From the NCBI RefSeq assembly GCF_028736175.1, contig NZ_CP117880.1:62001-126000 (forward strand): a stretch of DNA of 64,000 nucleotides. Reading direction: 5' to 3'. Both the position numbers and the translations under genes were made by a program. This DNA comes from Sphingobacterium oryzagri (lineage in GTDB: Bacteria > Bacteroidota > Bacteroidia > Sphingobacteriales > Sphingobacteriaceae). The notes under the pieces are model-generated. The model searched no databases. It had not been told where the DNA came from and saw only the letters and a program-made list of their open reading frames with translations. Positions 1 to 8,346 of the stretch are shown piece by piece (the first letter of the stretch is position 1; every line of letters starts with the position of its first letter).

Positions 1-170
1 CTTTTCTAGAAATAGGGAAGCTTTTTTTTGTTGACAGGCTGTTTGTCAGCGTTTTTAAATCTATAAATTCGTCTTGCTTGTTAGTTGTTTTTTATAACTA
101 TTTCGACTTTTACGGTATAATAAACATATAACCACGCACAGATCTAAAAGAATTCCTTGTATATATAGCA

Positions 171-219
171 AAAAGGCTATGTTGTAAATTTGGTGCCTGC
201 CAAAACACAACACAGCCTT
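171..219 (-). terminator. Intrinsic terminator after the M60 peptidase gene
   Basis: An inverted repeat with arms 173-185 and 207-219 (13 bp with one mismatch) is followed on the minus strand by a T-rich run. It lies about 30 bases past the stop codon of the minus-strand metallopeptidase gene, so it most likely ends that transcript. Nothing else is recognisable in bases 1-246. Confidence 0.65.
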
Positions 220-246
220 GAACTTGGTCACATATGATAGAAAAAT

Positions 247-1587
247 CTAATCGCGCAATGTCGTAAGGTCTTGATCTGGAGCTGGAAAACCAAAGGCATC
301 GAGTTCGTCGTAAACCGATTGGTTGACTTTAAATCCCCATTTACGGAAGAAGTCTGAAAGATTTTTTTGCGTTACCTGAGCTACCGTGAGCATGAAGTAT
401 CGCATTTTCTCTTCATCGGTTGAAACGTTAGGTCTATTCTCCCGGGTTGAGCGACTTAATTGAATAAATACCTCGTCACCAAAAGCAAGTTGTAACTGAT
501 GAAACATGATTAATTTTAATTCAACGTCGCCTTGGTTGAAATTACGATCGACCACTGGTTTTTGCAAATAAGTATCCAGTTTGTGCCAAGAATTGTTCGT
601 TGTAATTCGGCTTGGAGACAAGCCAAATCCGCGTTCACTGGCCAACGAATAAACATTTACGGTCGTTTCTGTCATACCGGTCCAGGTCCATGCGTTTTGC
701 TGATAGGTATGCCCTACTTCATGCCACATCCCCCAGCCATTTACGTTGGAAAGGTAAAGCGGCTGTAACAGACGATAAGATAACGACTCCGTATAATAAA
801 TTGCGATGCCTGCCGCCATATATCCGCCAGAAGCAGCGTCTCTAACCGTGATGAGATGTTTATTATACGGAACGGCATGCACACCGCTATTACCGCTTAG
901 ACCACTAATCTTATTCGAAAAATCAATAATAGCATCCAATCGGTCTACGATAAGATTTTGATCTTCATTTTGATACAACAATGCCTTCTCCATGTTGGCA
1001 ACCATGATTGTATGGTCCGAGGAGAAAACCACATCAGGCACATCATCCTTTAATGCATTTAACGTTTCTTGCCATTGCGACTGGGAGGTCTTTCCTTTTT
1101 GGAAATATGGAACGGCAACAAAACCATCCCCAAAAGTAATCTCTACTTGGCCTGTGCTGCTGTAGTTATTTGCCGTATAAATGATGTATACCAATCCGCC
1201 GTATTGATCAATGGTGAACGATTGCGTTCCTTCTTGAAGATTGAAATACTGCCTGACTGGTCTGACATTATCGCGGAATGGCGTGCCGATAGCAAGGCGA
1301 ATGGGCGTAGTGCCTGATTTCACGGTTGTCTTAATGGTTACCACGCTATTAGGCGCGGCATAAAATCCGGTCGCCTGCATCTCGTTATGGTTCCCTCGAA
1401 ATCGCATTCTATCGGTTTCAGTAGTAGCAGAAGGTGTGACGCTAAACGTTTGTACGCTGTCCGCGATAGCTAAGGTTTGCTCTATGGCAGCTGAAGATGC
1501 CGCTTCTATAGAGGTTACGGCTTTTTCGCAGGAAGAAAATCCTACTAAAACACTGGCTACGAGTAAATAAAAAATGTTCTTTTTCAT
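247..1587 (-). CDS. M60 (enhancin-like) zinc metallopeptidase lipoprotein
   Basis: The 446-residue protein starts with a lipoprotein signal peptide ending in the lipobox FSSC (Cys20), so it should be anchored to a membrane, probably the outer one. Residues 289-293 read HEVGH, followed 13 residues later by a glutamate (E307, in TETT). This fits the HExxHx(8,28)E gluzincin signature of the M60 family, which includes mucin- and glycoprotein-cleaving proteases of host-associated bacteria and viral enhancins. The surrounding GWGMWHEVGHTYQQ context is typical of the family. The N-terminal 160 residues look like a beta-sandwich domain. The gene has its own terminator and lies about 450 bases downstream of the susC-susD-phosphodiesterase operon on the same strand, so it may belong to the same nutrient-acquisition locus. 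The actual substrate cannot be read from sequence. Confidence 0.85.
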   Translation of the reverse strand: MKKNIFYLLVASVLVGFSSCEKAVTSIEAASSAAIEQTLAIADSVQTFSVTPSATTETDRMRFRGNHNEMQATGFYAAPNSVVTIKTTVKSGTTPIRLAIGTPFRDNVRPVRQYFNLQEGTQSFTIDQYGGLVYIIYTANNYSSTGQVEITFGDGFVAVPYFQKGKTSQSQWQETLNALKDDVPDVVFSSDHTIMVANMEKALLYQNEDQNLIVDRLDAIIDFSNKISGLSGNSGVHAVPYNKHLITVRDAASGGYMAAGIAIYYTESLSYRLLQPLYLSNVNGWGMWHEVGHTYQQNAWTWTGMTETTVNVYSLASERGFGLSPSRITTNNSWHKLDTYLQKPVVDRNFNQGDVELKLIMFHQLQLAFGDEVFIQLSRSTRENRPNVSTDEEKMRYFMLTVAQVTQKNLSDFFRKWGFKVNQSVYDELDAFGFPAPDQDLTTLRD

Positions 1588-1993
1588 TGGTTATTTATTT
1601 AAGTTATCAATTCGTTAAACTCGCGTAGTTATGTTCAACTCATACATTATGAGTGACTTGATTGTATTGCTGGTTGTTAGCGACCGTTTGCAATTTCTAT
1701 TCAAGTTATGCATAATAACACGAGTTTTAAGTGAGCAATCGATTGTGCAAATCACGAAAAGCTTTTCGTAACAGCGGACTTAGCTGAGAAATTAGATGAT
1801 TGTCTTACATTGGCTTAGTGTGTTTATGCATCCGTTGTCGCAATAAGGGAATCAATGGCGGATAATTGGGGTGTTTCGGTAAAGTATCTCCCTAGTTAAA
1901 TAGTTTTCATTGCGTTGCCGTAGATCATTTCGGTTTGATACAGCTGCAGTTCGAATTTGATACGATGCTTTGCCAATAGGCGACAAGAATAGA
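1588..1993. other. Intergenic region upstream of the M60 gene
   Basis: These 406 bases contain no plausible gene. The promoter of the M60 gene should lie here, but I see no clear TAnnTTTG element on the minus strand. Confidence 0.5.
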
Positions 1994-2020
1994 AAAGCGC
2001 AGCCGATCAAGCTGCGCTTT
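1994..2020 (-). terminator. Intrinsic terminator of the susC-susD-phosphodiesterase operon
   Basis: A perfect 10-bp stem (1994-2003 with 2011-2020) and a 7-base loop lie 20 bases beyond the phosphodiesterase stop codon on the minus strand. The stem is GC-rich at its top, and the arm reading toward lower coordinates ends in TTT. Confidence 0.75.
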
Positions 2021-2040
2021 ATAGAAAAAGAAAAACAACA

Positions 2041-2937
2041 TTATTTACCGAAAGCCTGTGTAATCGGTCGGCCGATACAAGCCTCTGGTAGTGTGAGCTT
2101 CAAGGCCTGCGCAACGGTTGCGGCAACATCATACAAATAAGTCGGATGCGTAATCACCGTTCCGCGTTTTACACCGGCTCCGTAAAGTAGAACAGGAACG
2201 GTTATTTCCTCATCTGAGGTGCCACCATGCCCTTTATCGATACCACCATGATCTGATACCAAAAGTAGCAATGTTTTCTCCCGGATTCCCGCTTTATCGA
2301 TCGCCGCCATAACGCGACCGATCAAACTATCTGCATGAGCAATAGCGGCAAGATATCCGGCAGAACCGTGTCCATGTTGATGCCCCGCACCATCAACATG
2401 GTCGAGGTGTAAAAAAGCAAAAGTAGGCCGCTCTTGTGCGAGATAGCTGTTGAAGGCGGTGACACAAGAATCTGGCGTGGAGAAATGGCGGTCAAAGTCG
2501 ACCGCAGCGCGATCGTATAAGCGGCCAAACGCATCCCAATGGTATACGGATGCAAGTTTAGCGCCAGGACGCTGCTGTTTTATAACACGGAAAAGCGAAG
2601 GAAAACGTTTTGTAGCGTCCTGTGTGATAGGCGTAAGCACTTGTTTATCGACTTCCCAATCATTATTAAGCACACCGTGTTGCTCCGGTCCGGCACCAGT
2701 GATTATCGTTGCCCAATTCGGACTACTTACCGTGGGCAAAACGGTGCGCGCTTGCCATGCGATCGCACCATCTTGAATAAGTTTATCAAGCACAGGTGTT
2801 TCCGCATTACGGAGGCCGCTGCTGCTGAGTCCATCTACGCCAATCACCACAACATGTTCAATCTGAGCTGCTGCAGGTTGTGCATTGCACAACAAGAACA
2901 CACTAAGTGTGGCGAGCGCTAGAAATTGCTTTTTCAT
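2041..2937 (-). CDS. Alkaline phosphatase superfamily nucleotide pyrophosphatase/phosphodiesterase
   Basis: The 298-residue protein has a cleavable signal peptide (about residues 1-24, ending PAAAQ) and is predicted to be periplasmic. It shows the two-metal active site of type I phosphodiesterase/NPP enzymes: D35 in GVDGLS, a nucleophile region TVSSPN (Ser71 at the position of the NPP threonine), D182 and H186 in DGAGH, and D229-H230 in SDHGG, with a further H238 in GHGG. Family members hydrolyse phosphodiester or pyrophosphate bonds, or phosphate monoesters. It is the third gene of an operon with susC and susD (26-base gap), which suggests it processes a phosphorylated substrate that the SusCD pair binds or imports. 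The length is short for a eukaryotic NPP but normal for bacterial ectonucleotide-type members. Confidence 0.85.
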   Translation of the reverse strand: MKKQFLALATLSVFLLCNAQPAAAQIEHVVVIGVDGLSSSGLRNAETPVLDKLIQDGAIAWQARTVLPTVSSPNWATIITGAGPEQHGVLNNDWEVDKQVLTPITQDATKRFPSLFRVIKQQRPGAKLASVYHWDAFGRLYDRAAVDFDRHFSTPDSCVTAFNSYLAQERPTFAFLHLDHVDGAGHQHGHGSAGYLAAIAHADSLIGRVMAAIDKAGIREKTLLLLVSDHGGIDKGHGGTSDEEITVPVLLYGAGVKRGTVITHPTYLYDVAATVAQALKLTLPEACIGRPITQAFGK

Positions 2938-2963
2938 ATCGTATATCTTTTTATGAATAAAAC

Positions 2964-4433
2964 CTAATTATGATCCCACCACACCGGCGTATTAATATCA
3001 TCTGCACCTTGTCTGCTGACGGCGGCAGCGCGGCTGGTGGCATTTTGCGATTGCTCAGAAAGCGGATACGCAAAACGCACAGGAATACGATTGTTATTTT
3101 GATTGGAAGGGCCTGCCTGGAGCTGTGGATAACCCGTGCGCCGCCAATCAAACCATGCCTCCATACCGGTAAAGAACAGGCCGATCCATTTTTGTGTGCC
3201 AATCAATTCCGACGCTCGGTTTTGTTGAAAAGCAACGCCTTCACGTGTCAGGTAAGCCGAGGGCATTTCCGTGTCGACCATATCAAAAGCTGCGCGGATA
3301 CCATTTTCGTAATAGCTTTGCGCAGAGTTGCCGCTGATAAGCCCTTTGCTTGCCGCCTCAGCCAGGATAAACTGTAACTCGGGGTAAGCCATAATATAGC
3401 CGCGAGCTACTTCCAAACCACGATCGCTGATGGCATTTTCGAAATAAAGCGCGCCAACTCGCGATATATTCTGCACACCACCATTGTAATTAAGTGCCGC
3501 GACGTCGTCAAGACCATTGGGCACGCCAGCATATTGCGGGTTGGCGCTACTTGCACTCGCTGCGGTAGGACGGGCAAAGATCGCGATGCGAGGATCTTGA
3601 AAGTTCAGTAGCTTATCGCCCAGCGTTTTGCTGAGGCGAAACTCATCAAAAGAGCCAACACGATAAGTATGCACCGGAAATTGATTGGGCAACTCGGCTA
3701 AATAACGCAAAGCACCATTATCAGCATTGTTTTCAAAAAGCGGGTATTTGGTTGGGTCATTGAGTATCGCTTGCATAGCTTGCGCAACATTTTGCCTGCC
3801 GGAGATGCGCATAAGATAACGGAGATGTAGCGCATTGGCGAGTTTTTTCCAACGTTGGATATTGCCGGAGTAGAGTATATCCCCCACAACAACTTCACCC
3901 GAACTGCCTAAAAGCGTATTGGCTTCTTCCAGATCCGCAATGATACCCGCGTAGATTTGTTCTTGTGCGTCGTAGGCAGGCGTAAATTGCTGCGCTGTTT
4001 TTCCTTGGATAGCTTCGGAATAAGGCACATCGCCATAGGTGTCGGTAAGCACAGAATAGATCCACGATTTCATGACCAAAGAAATGCCTTTGTAGTTGTT
4101 TTGTTGCGAGGCTTCGGCTAATTGTTCGAGATTATTGACATCGCGCAGCGCGGTATATAGACCGTTCCACGTGCCTGACTGGTCGCCCCAAATATACCGA
4201 TCGGCGTTAACAAACTGTATCTTGGCCGTTTGTTGAATCACAATATTACCAATGGCCCAGCCGTCACCCATTACCTGATTGACGGAGCTACGGATAACTG
4301 TTGGCAAGAGCAAATCGGGCGTGACGCGAAGAATGGCATTGGGATCGGTATTGATCTCCTCAAAATTTTTATCGCAAGCGCCAAATAGCAAAGATAGAGC
4401 TAGTGCGCCGCTAATTAGCGGAATACGTTTCAT
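2964..4433 (-). CDS. susD-like: SusD/RagB-family nutrient-binding outer-membrane lipoprotein
   Basis: This is a SusD-like lipoprotein of 489 residues from the chosen start. The signal peptide begins MKRIPLISG and ends in the lipobox LLFGAC, followed by DKNFEEINTDPNA, a hallmark N-terminus of the SusD-like_2 group (Cys, Asp, and the NTDPN turn). SusD proteins form the lid over the SusC barrel and bind the ligand at the cell surface. An upstream in-frame ATG at 4454 would add seven residues (MPYINNI) before the signal peptide. I prefer the ATG at 4433 because it gives a normal signal-peptide n-region. The gene follows susC closely and precedes the phosphodiesterase gene by 26 bases, so the three form one operon. 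Ligand unknown; this SusD subgroup often accompanies non-glycan substrates. Confidence 0.9.
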   Translation of the reverse strand: MKRIPLISGALALSLLFGACDKNFEEINTDPNAILRVTPDLLLPTVIRSSVNQVMGDGWAIGNIVIQQTAKIQFVNADRYIWGDQSGTWNGLYTALRDVNNLEQLAEASQQNNYKGISLVMKSWIYSVLTDTYGDVPYSEAIQGKTAQQFTPAYDAQEQIYAGIIADLEEANTLLGSSGEVVVGDILYSGNIQRWKKLANALHLRYLMRISGRQNVAQAMQAILNDPTKYPLFENNADNGALRYLAELPNQFPVHTYRVGSFDEFRLSKTLGDKLLNFQDPRIAIFARPTAASASSANPQYAGVPNGLDDVAALNYNGGVQNISRVGALYFENAISDRGLEVARGYIMAYPELQFILAEAASKGLISGNSAQSYYENGIRAAFDMVDTEMPSAYLTREGVAFQQNRASELIGTQKWIGLFFTGMEAWFDWRRTGYPQLQAGPSNQNNNRIPVRFAYPLSEQSQNATSRAAAVSRQGADDINTPVWWDHN

Positions 4434-4460
4434 GATGTTATTGATATACGGCATGATTTA

Positions 4461-7400
4461 TTACAGTTTAAAGTTAAGACTGAATCCCCAGCTGCGGGTA
4501 GATGGCAAGGCCATAGACTCTACACCTGGAATGATCGTTCCGCCACTCATGGAAGCGGTTTCTGGATCGATATGTGGAACGTTTGACCATACGGCTAAGT
4601 TGCGCCCTATCAACGAAAACTTAACATCGCGGATCGGCAATTTACCCATCACGCGGGCAGGCAGTGTGTAGCCTACGGAAAGCTCGCGCAATTTGATAAA
4701 GGAAGCGTCGAAGATAGCGCCTTCTAATAAACTACGACCGAGTGTATATGATGTGTGCCACTCGCGAGCCGAAAGTTTTACCGCGTTAGGACTGTAACTT
4801 CCATCCGCATTTTGTACGACACCTTGACCAATCACACCATTGCCTTCTTGATTTAAATCGTAACCGTTGGCGCGGCCTTCAAGGGTCTCGATAAGCGATC
4901 CGGTTTCTCTACCGATCACCTGGGTGTGCGAATAGATCTCGCCGCCATAGCGAATATCAAGCAGCGCACCGAGGTGAACGCCTTTAAACGTAAAATTATT
5001 ACGAACACCCATTAACCAATCTGGATTGTAATTTCCAAGATTGACAATGTTTTCGGTAGGCAACGGTTTGCCATCGTTATTAAAGATGATTTGTCCGTAG
5101 TATGGACTGTTGCGATCTTGCACACGACGGTAACCTAAGCCATACATATTACCCATGCGTTCGCCTTCACGAGCTTCGATCGATACATAACGGCTCGCCA
5201 TGACGTAATTGCTAACGCCTTGATCGGGCGCAAGCTCCAGCACCGTGCTGCGGTTGGCAGAAAAGTTAATATTGAAGTTCCATTCAAAACCACTACCCGT
5301 TCTTACCGGTATGGCGTTTAACATGGCTTCGTAACCCCAGTTTCTGATTTTGCCGGCATTGAGCACCATACCTGAAAGACCACTGCTATAAGAAAGCGGC
5401 ACGTTGGTCAAAATCTGATTGCGTGTAGTAATGTTGTAATACGTGAAGTCGAAGTTCAGGCGGCTATCCAAAAAGCGAAGCTCGGTACCAACTTCATACG
5501 AGTCACTGATCTCTGGTTTTAAATTGTAATTAGGCAGACGTCCAGACTCTGAAAAAGCCGGATATCCTCCGTAAGGATCACTGCGGAGATAAGGCTGTGA
5601 AAAGGTGTATGGATCGGTATCATTACCTACTTGCGCAAAGCCGGCGCGCAACTTCGCGTAAGACCACCACTTGGGCAGGTCGACAACGCCATTGAGCACA
5701 AAGCTTAACGAGGCTGATGGATAGAAATAGGAATTATCCGTCGTGGCAATAGGCGAGGCACCAATAGGAAGCGTAAGCGAACTTGCCCAGTCGTTGCGAG
5801 CGGTAAGCTCTAAAAAGAGAAAGTCGCGGTAGTCGATCTGTGCCGAGCCATATACGCTATTAACGCGCTTGCGCGTGTTGTACTGATCAGAAACCAGAGC
5901 CACCCGTGTGTTTGCCAGCGAGAATGTACCCGGGATGATAAGTTGCGGCGCGCTGACATCCAGCATATTGCCCAATACCGAACGTTGATTGCCCCCGGCA
6001 TTGACCGCGAAGTTGATGTCGCCAAAACGTTTGTTGTAAGAAAGCAAAAAGTCCATATTGCGCTCTTCGTTGGTCAGTTTGTTTTCACGATAAGAACCAA
6101 ATGGGAAGCGCTGTGTGCTGAATGCGCGACGGCGGGTTTGTTGCTGATTGGTATAGTCGGTACCGATACGTAGAAAAGCTTTAAAATGATCAGAAAACTT
6201 ATAGTTTAACATGATGTTACCAAAAATCCGGCTATCGGTGATGCCATTGGTATTGACAAACAAATTGTAATAGGGATTGTCGTGATAGTTGTAATTGGAG
6301 TTAAACTGCTGAATATTTTCCATGCCGGGCTGCCACCAATCTTTCTTCGGATCAAGATCCACCTGGCGACCCAGCCAACCATACAACAAGTAAATGATAT
6401 TTTCCGTACCGTAACTTAAGTTTGGACGGTTGTCACTATTGCTGTGAATATAGTTTACTGAAGTGCGTAAATCTAAGCGATCGGTGAGCTTATAGCTGCT
6501 GTTTAACGCAAAAGTGTGCCGTGTAAGATCGGTATTAGGCACGATTCCGCTTTGATCAAAGTTGGTGTATGCAAAGCGAAAGTCGCCTTTGTCATTTCCT
6601 CCGGCAAAGGCAATGTTATTGATAAAAGTTTTTCCCGTTTCGAAAAAATTACGCACGTTGTTGGGGCGCGCCAGCCAAGGTGTGGCGGTAATCTGGCCGC
6701 GAGCGGCAAGGTCTGCCGCGCTACCGATAGCACCATCGTCTACAAGGTTAACATCGCCGCCGCGATAGCCGTTGCTCGTCGGCGAATCAAATTGTTTGAT
6801 CAAGCGACCATCAAGTAACGGTCCCCAGCTTTCGTCAACCCCGTCGTTGAGGCCTGCGCCGGCACCGTCTTCAAAGGAAAACTCGCCATTTACGCCTTGC
6901 CCGTACATGTTTTGAAAATTAGGGAGCACAAGCGGATTATCAAACGTCACGCTAGAGTTGACACTGATGCCCAGACCGCGCTGTCCTTTGCCCGATTTGG
7001 TCGTGATCAAGATAACGCCGTTGGCAGCTCGTGAGCCGTATAGTGCAGATGCATTTGCGCCTTTCAGCACAGATACTGATTCGACGTCATCTGGATTTAC
7101 CAATCCGGCACCATTCCCGTAATCGGTCTCTTGAAAACTGCGTCCTGAAGATCCGAATATTTCATTGGTAATAGGCACACCGTCAATAACAAACAGCGGC
7201 TGGTTGGCGTTGATATTTAGGGATTTGTCGCCACGGATGGTGATACGCGATGATCCACCAACACCCGAAGGATTTCCTACAACGGTAATACCCGCAATTT
7301 TGCCCGCAAGCCCATCGACAAAATTGCCGCTGCGCACTTCGCTCAGCTCATTTCCTTTAATTTCTTGTGCGGCATAGCCGAGGGATTTAGCCTGACGCGA

Positions 7401-7784
7401 AATACCCAGTGCCGTGACCACAACTTCTTCAAGGCCTGTTACATCAGGCTGCAAAACGATCGTCAATGGCCGATTGTTTTGAACGGAAATTTCTTGTGAT
7501 TGGTAACCAATGGCTTGGATCATGAGTGTAGCGTCTTTTTCTTCCACTTCAATTTGAAAGTGGCCTTGGACATTGGTGGTGGTTGAGCGGTTGAGGCCTT
7601 TAATCTGTATGGTTACCGCCGCAAGGGGCTCGCCGCTTTCATTTTGTACCGTACCGGATATGCTACGTGCGTTTAGTTTATTGCTTTGTGCAGATACATA
7701 CTGCGATGTTGTGAATGCGAACAAAAGGAATGCTAAAAAACCCATTATTCGGCAGAATTGATCTATTTTTCGATGCGTTTTCAT
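4461..7784 (-). CDS. susC-like: SusC/RagA-family TonB-linked outer-membrane receptor
   Basis: The 1107-residue protein begins with a signal peptide (about 1-33), then a carboxypeptidase-D-like regulatory domain (about residues 40-112, SISGTVQNESGEPLAAVTI), the SusC signature plug region (about 120-270, including FVIDGVPI and LKGANASALYGSRAANGVI), and a 22-strand-type barrel to the C-terminus. It ends in an aromatic-containing beta-signal-like segment (SWGFSLNFKL). There is no STN domain, so anti-sigma signalling is not expected. It imports a ligand captured by SusD using TonB energy. It is first in the operon with susD and the phosphodiesterase gene. No sugar hydrolase is nearby, which argues against a classical polysaccharide locus. 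Confidence 0.95.
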   Translation of the reverse strand: MKTHRKIDQFCRIMGFLAFLLFAFTTSQYVSAQSNKLNARSISGTVQNESGEPLAAVTIQIKGLNRSTTTNVQGHFQIEVEEKDATLMIQAIGYQSQEISVQNNRPLTIVLQPDVTGLEEVVVTALGISRQAKSLGYAAQEIKGNELSEVRSGNFVDGLAGKIAGITVVGNPSGVGGSSRITIRGDKSLNINANQPLFVIDGVPITNEIFGSSGRSFQETDYGNGAGLVNPDDVESVSVLKGANASALYGSRAANGVILITTKSGKGQRGLGISVNSSVTFDNPLVLPNFQNMYGQGVNGEFSFEDGAGAGLNDGVDESWGPLLDGRLIKQFDSPTSNGYRGGDVNLVDDGAIGSAADLAARGQITATPWLARPNNVRNFFETGKTFINNIAFAGGNDKGDFRFAYTNFDQSGIVPNTDLTRHTFALNSSYKLTDRLDLRTSVNYIHSNSDNRPNLSYGTENIIYLLYGWLGRQVDLDPKKDWWQPGMENIQQFNSNYNYHDNPYYNLFVNTNGITDSRIFGNIMLNYKFSDHFKAFLRIGTDYTNQQQTRRRAFSTQRFPFGSYRENKLTNEERNMDFLLSYNKRFGDINFAVNAGGNQRSVLGNMLDVSAPQLIIPGTFSLANTRVALVSDQYNTRKRVNSVYGSAQIDYRDFLFLELTARNDWASSLTLPIGASPIATTDNSYFYPSASLSFVLNGVVDLPKWWSYAKLRAGFAQVGNDTDPYTFSQPYLRSDPYGGYPAFSESGRLPNYNLKPEISDSYEVGTELRFLDSRLNFDFTYYNITTRNQILTNVPLSYSSGLSGMVLNAGKIRNWGYEAMLNAIPVRTGSGFEWNFNINFSANRSTVLELAPDQGVSNYVMASRYVSIEAREGERMGNMYGLGYRRVQDRNSPYYGQIIFNNDGKPLPTENIVNLGNYNPDWLMGVRNNFTFKGVHLGALLDIRYGGEIYSHTQVIGRETGSLIETLEGRANGYDLNQEGNGVIGQGVVQNADGSYSPNAVKLSAREWHTSYTLGRSLLEGAIFDASFIKLRELSVGYTLPARVMGKLPIRDVKFSLIGRNLAVWSNVPHIDPETASMSGGTIIPGVESMALPSTRSWGFSLNFKL

Positions 7785-8311
7785 ATATTGTCGTTAACAA
7801 ATTGTTGTGATTTGTGCAGGCAGTGTTCGGTGGTAATTTTGGTCGATTTAAAGCCGAATACTGCTCTTGTTGTGCTGGATAGTTAGTTTTCGGCGATCCC
7901 TCCTTTCTCGCTTGTCGGTGTTAAGTGCGTTATGACGGTGGCAAAAGTGCTCAGTATTTGCGCTTCATTGCCATACGGAGATGTTTCATTTGCGCAAAAG
8001 GCATGATTATATGGCCAGTTTTCCGTTGGGTATAGTGCGTTCATCGTATTGTTTAAATGTTAAGCAATACTAAACAAAGTTTATTAAGAAACTTCGCATT
8101 ATAAATTAAGAAAAAGTGAAGTTTTTACTTTGTGCGATGGAAAAGAATAACGCCTGTTTCAATGGATAAAAATCGTTCGTCGCTTACGGCATCTGTTGAC
8201 CAAAACTACGAGGAAGGTATATGCTGTGGTATCTAGCGAGGTCAATTTGGTTTAAGAGCAAATCGTTTAGACGTAGCTCTGTGGGATCAGTATAGTAAGT
8301 GATGGCACAAT
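7785..8311. other. Intergenic region upstream of susC
   Basis: About 530 bases without a gene. The susC promoter must lie here. A run around 8071-8082 is close to the Bacteroidota -7 element on the minus strand (TA and TTTG with three rather than two bases between), but I do not consider it proven. No regulator gene, repeat or RNA gene is visible. Confidence 0.4.
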
Positions 8312-8340
8312 AAAAAGCCCGGTCACTTACGGCCGGGCTC
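8312..8340 (-). terminator. Intrinsic terminator after the first tricorn-like protease
   Basis: The 7-bp GC-rich stem 8316-8322 / 8333-8339 is followed on the minus strand by TTTTTATT. It sits 8 bases past the stop codon of the S41 protease gene. Confidence 0.8.
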
Positions 8341-8346
8341 CTAGGT

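Noticed and set aside
8071-8082. Possible susC promoter -7 box
   Set aside because: The spacing inside the element is one base too long and no -33 partner is clear.
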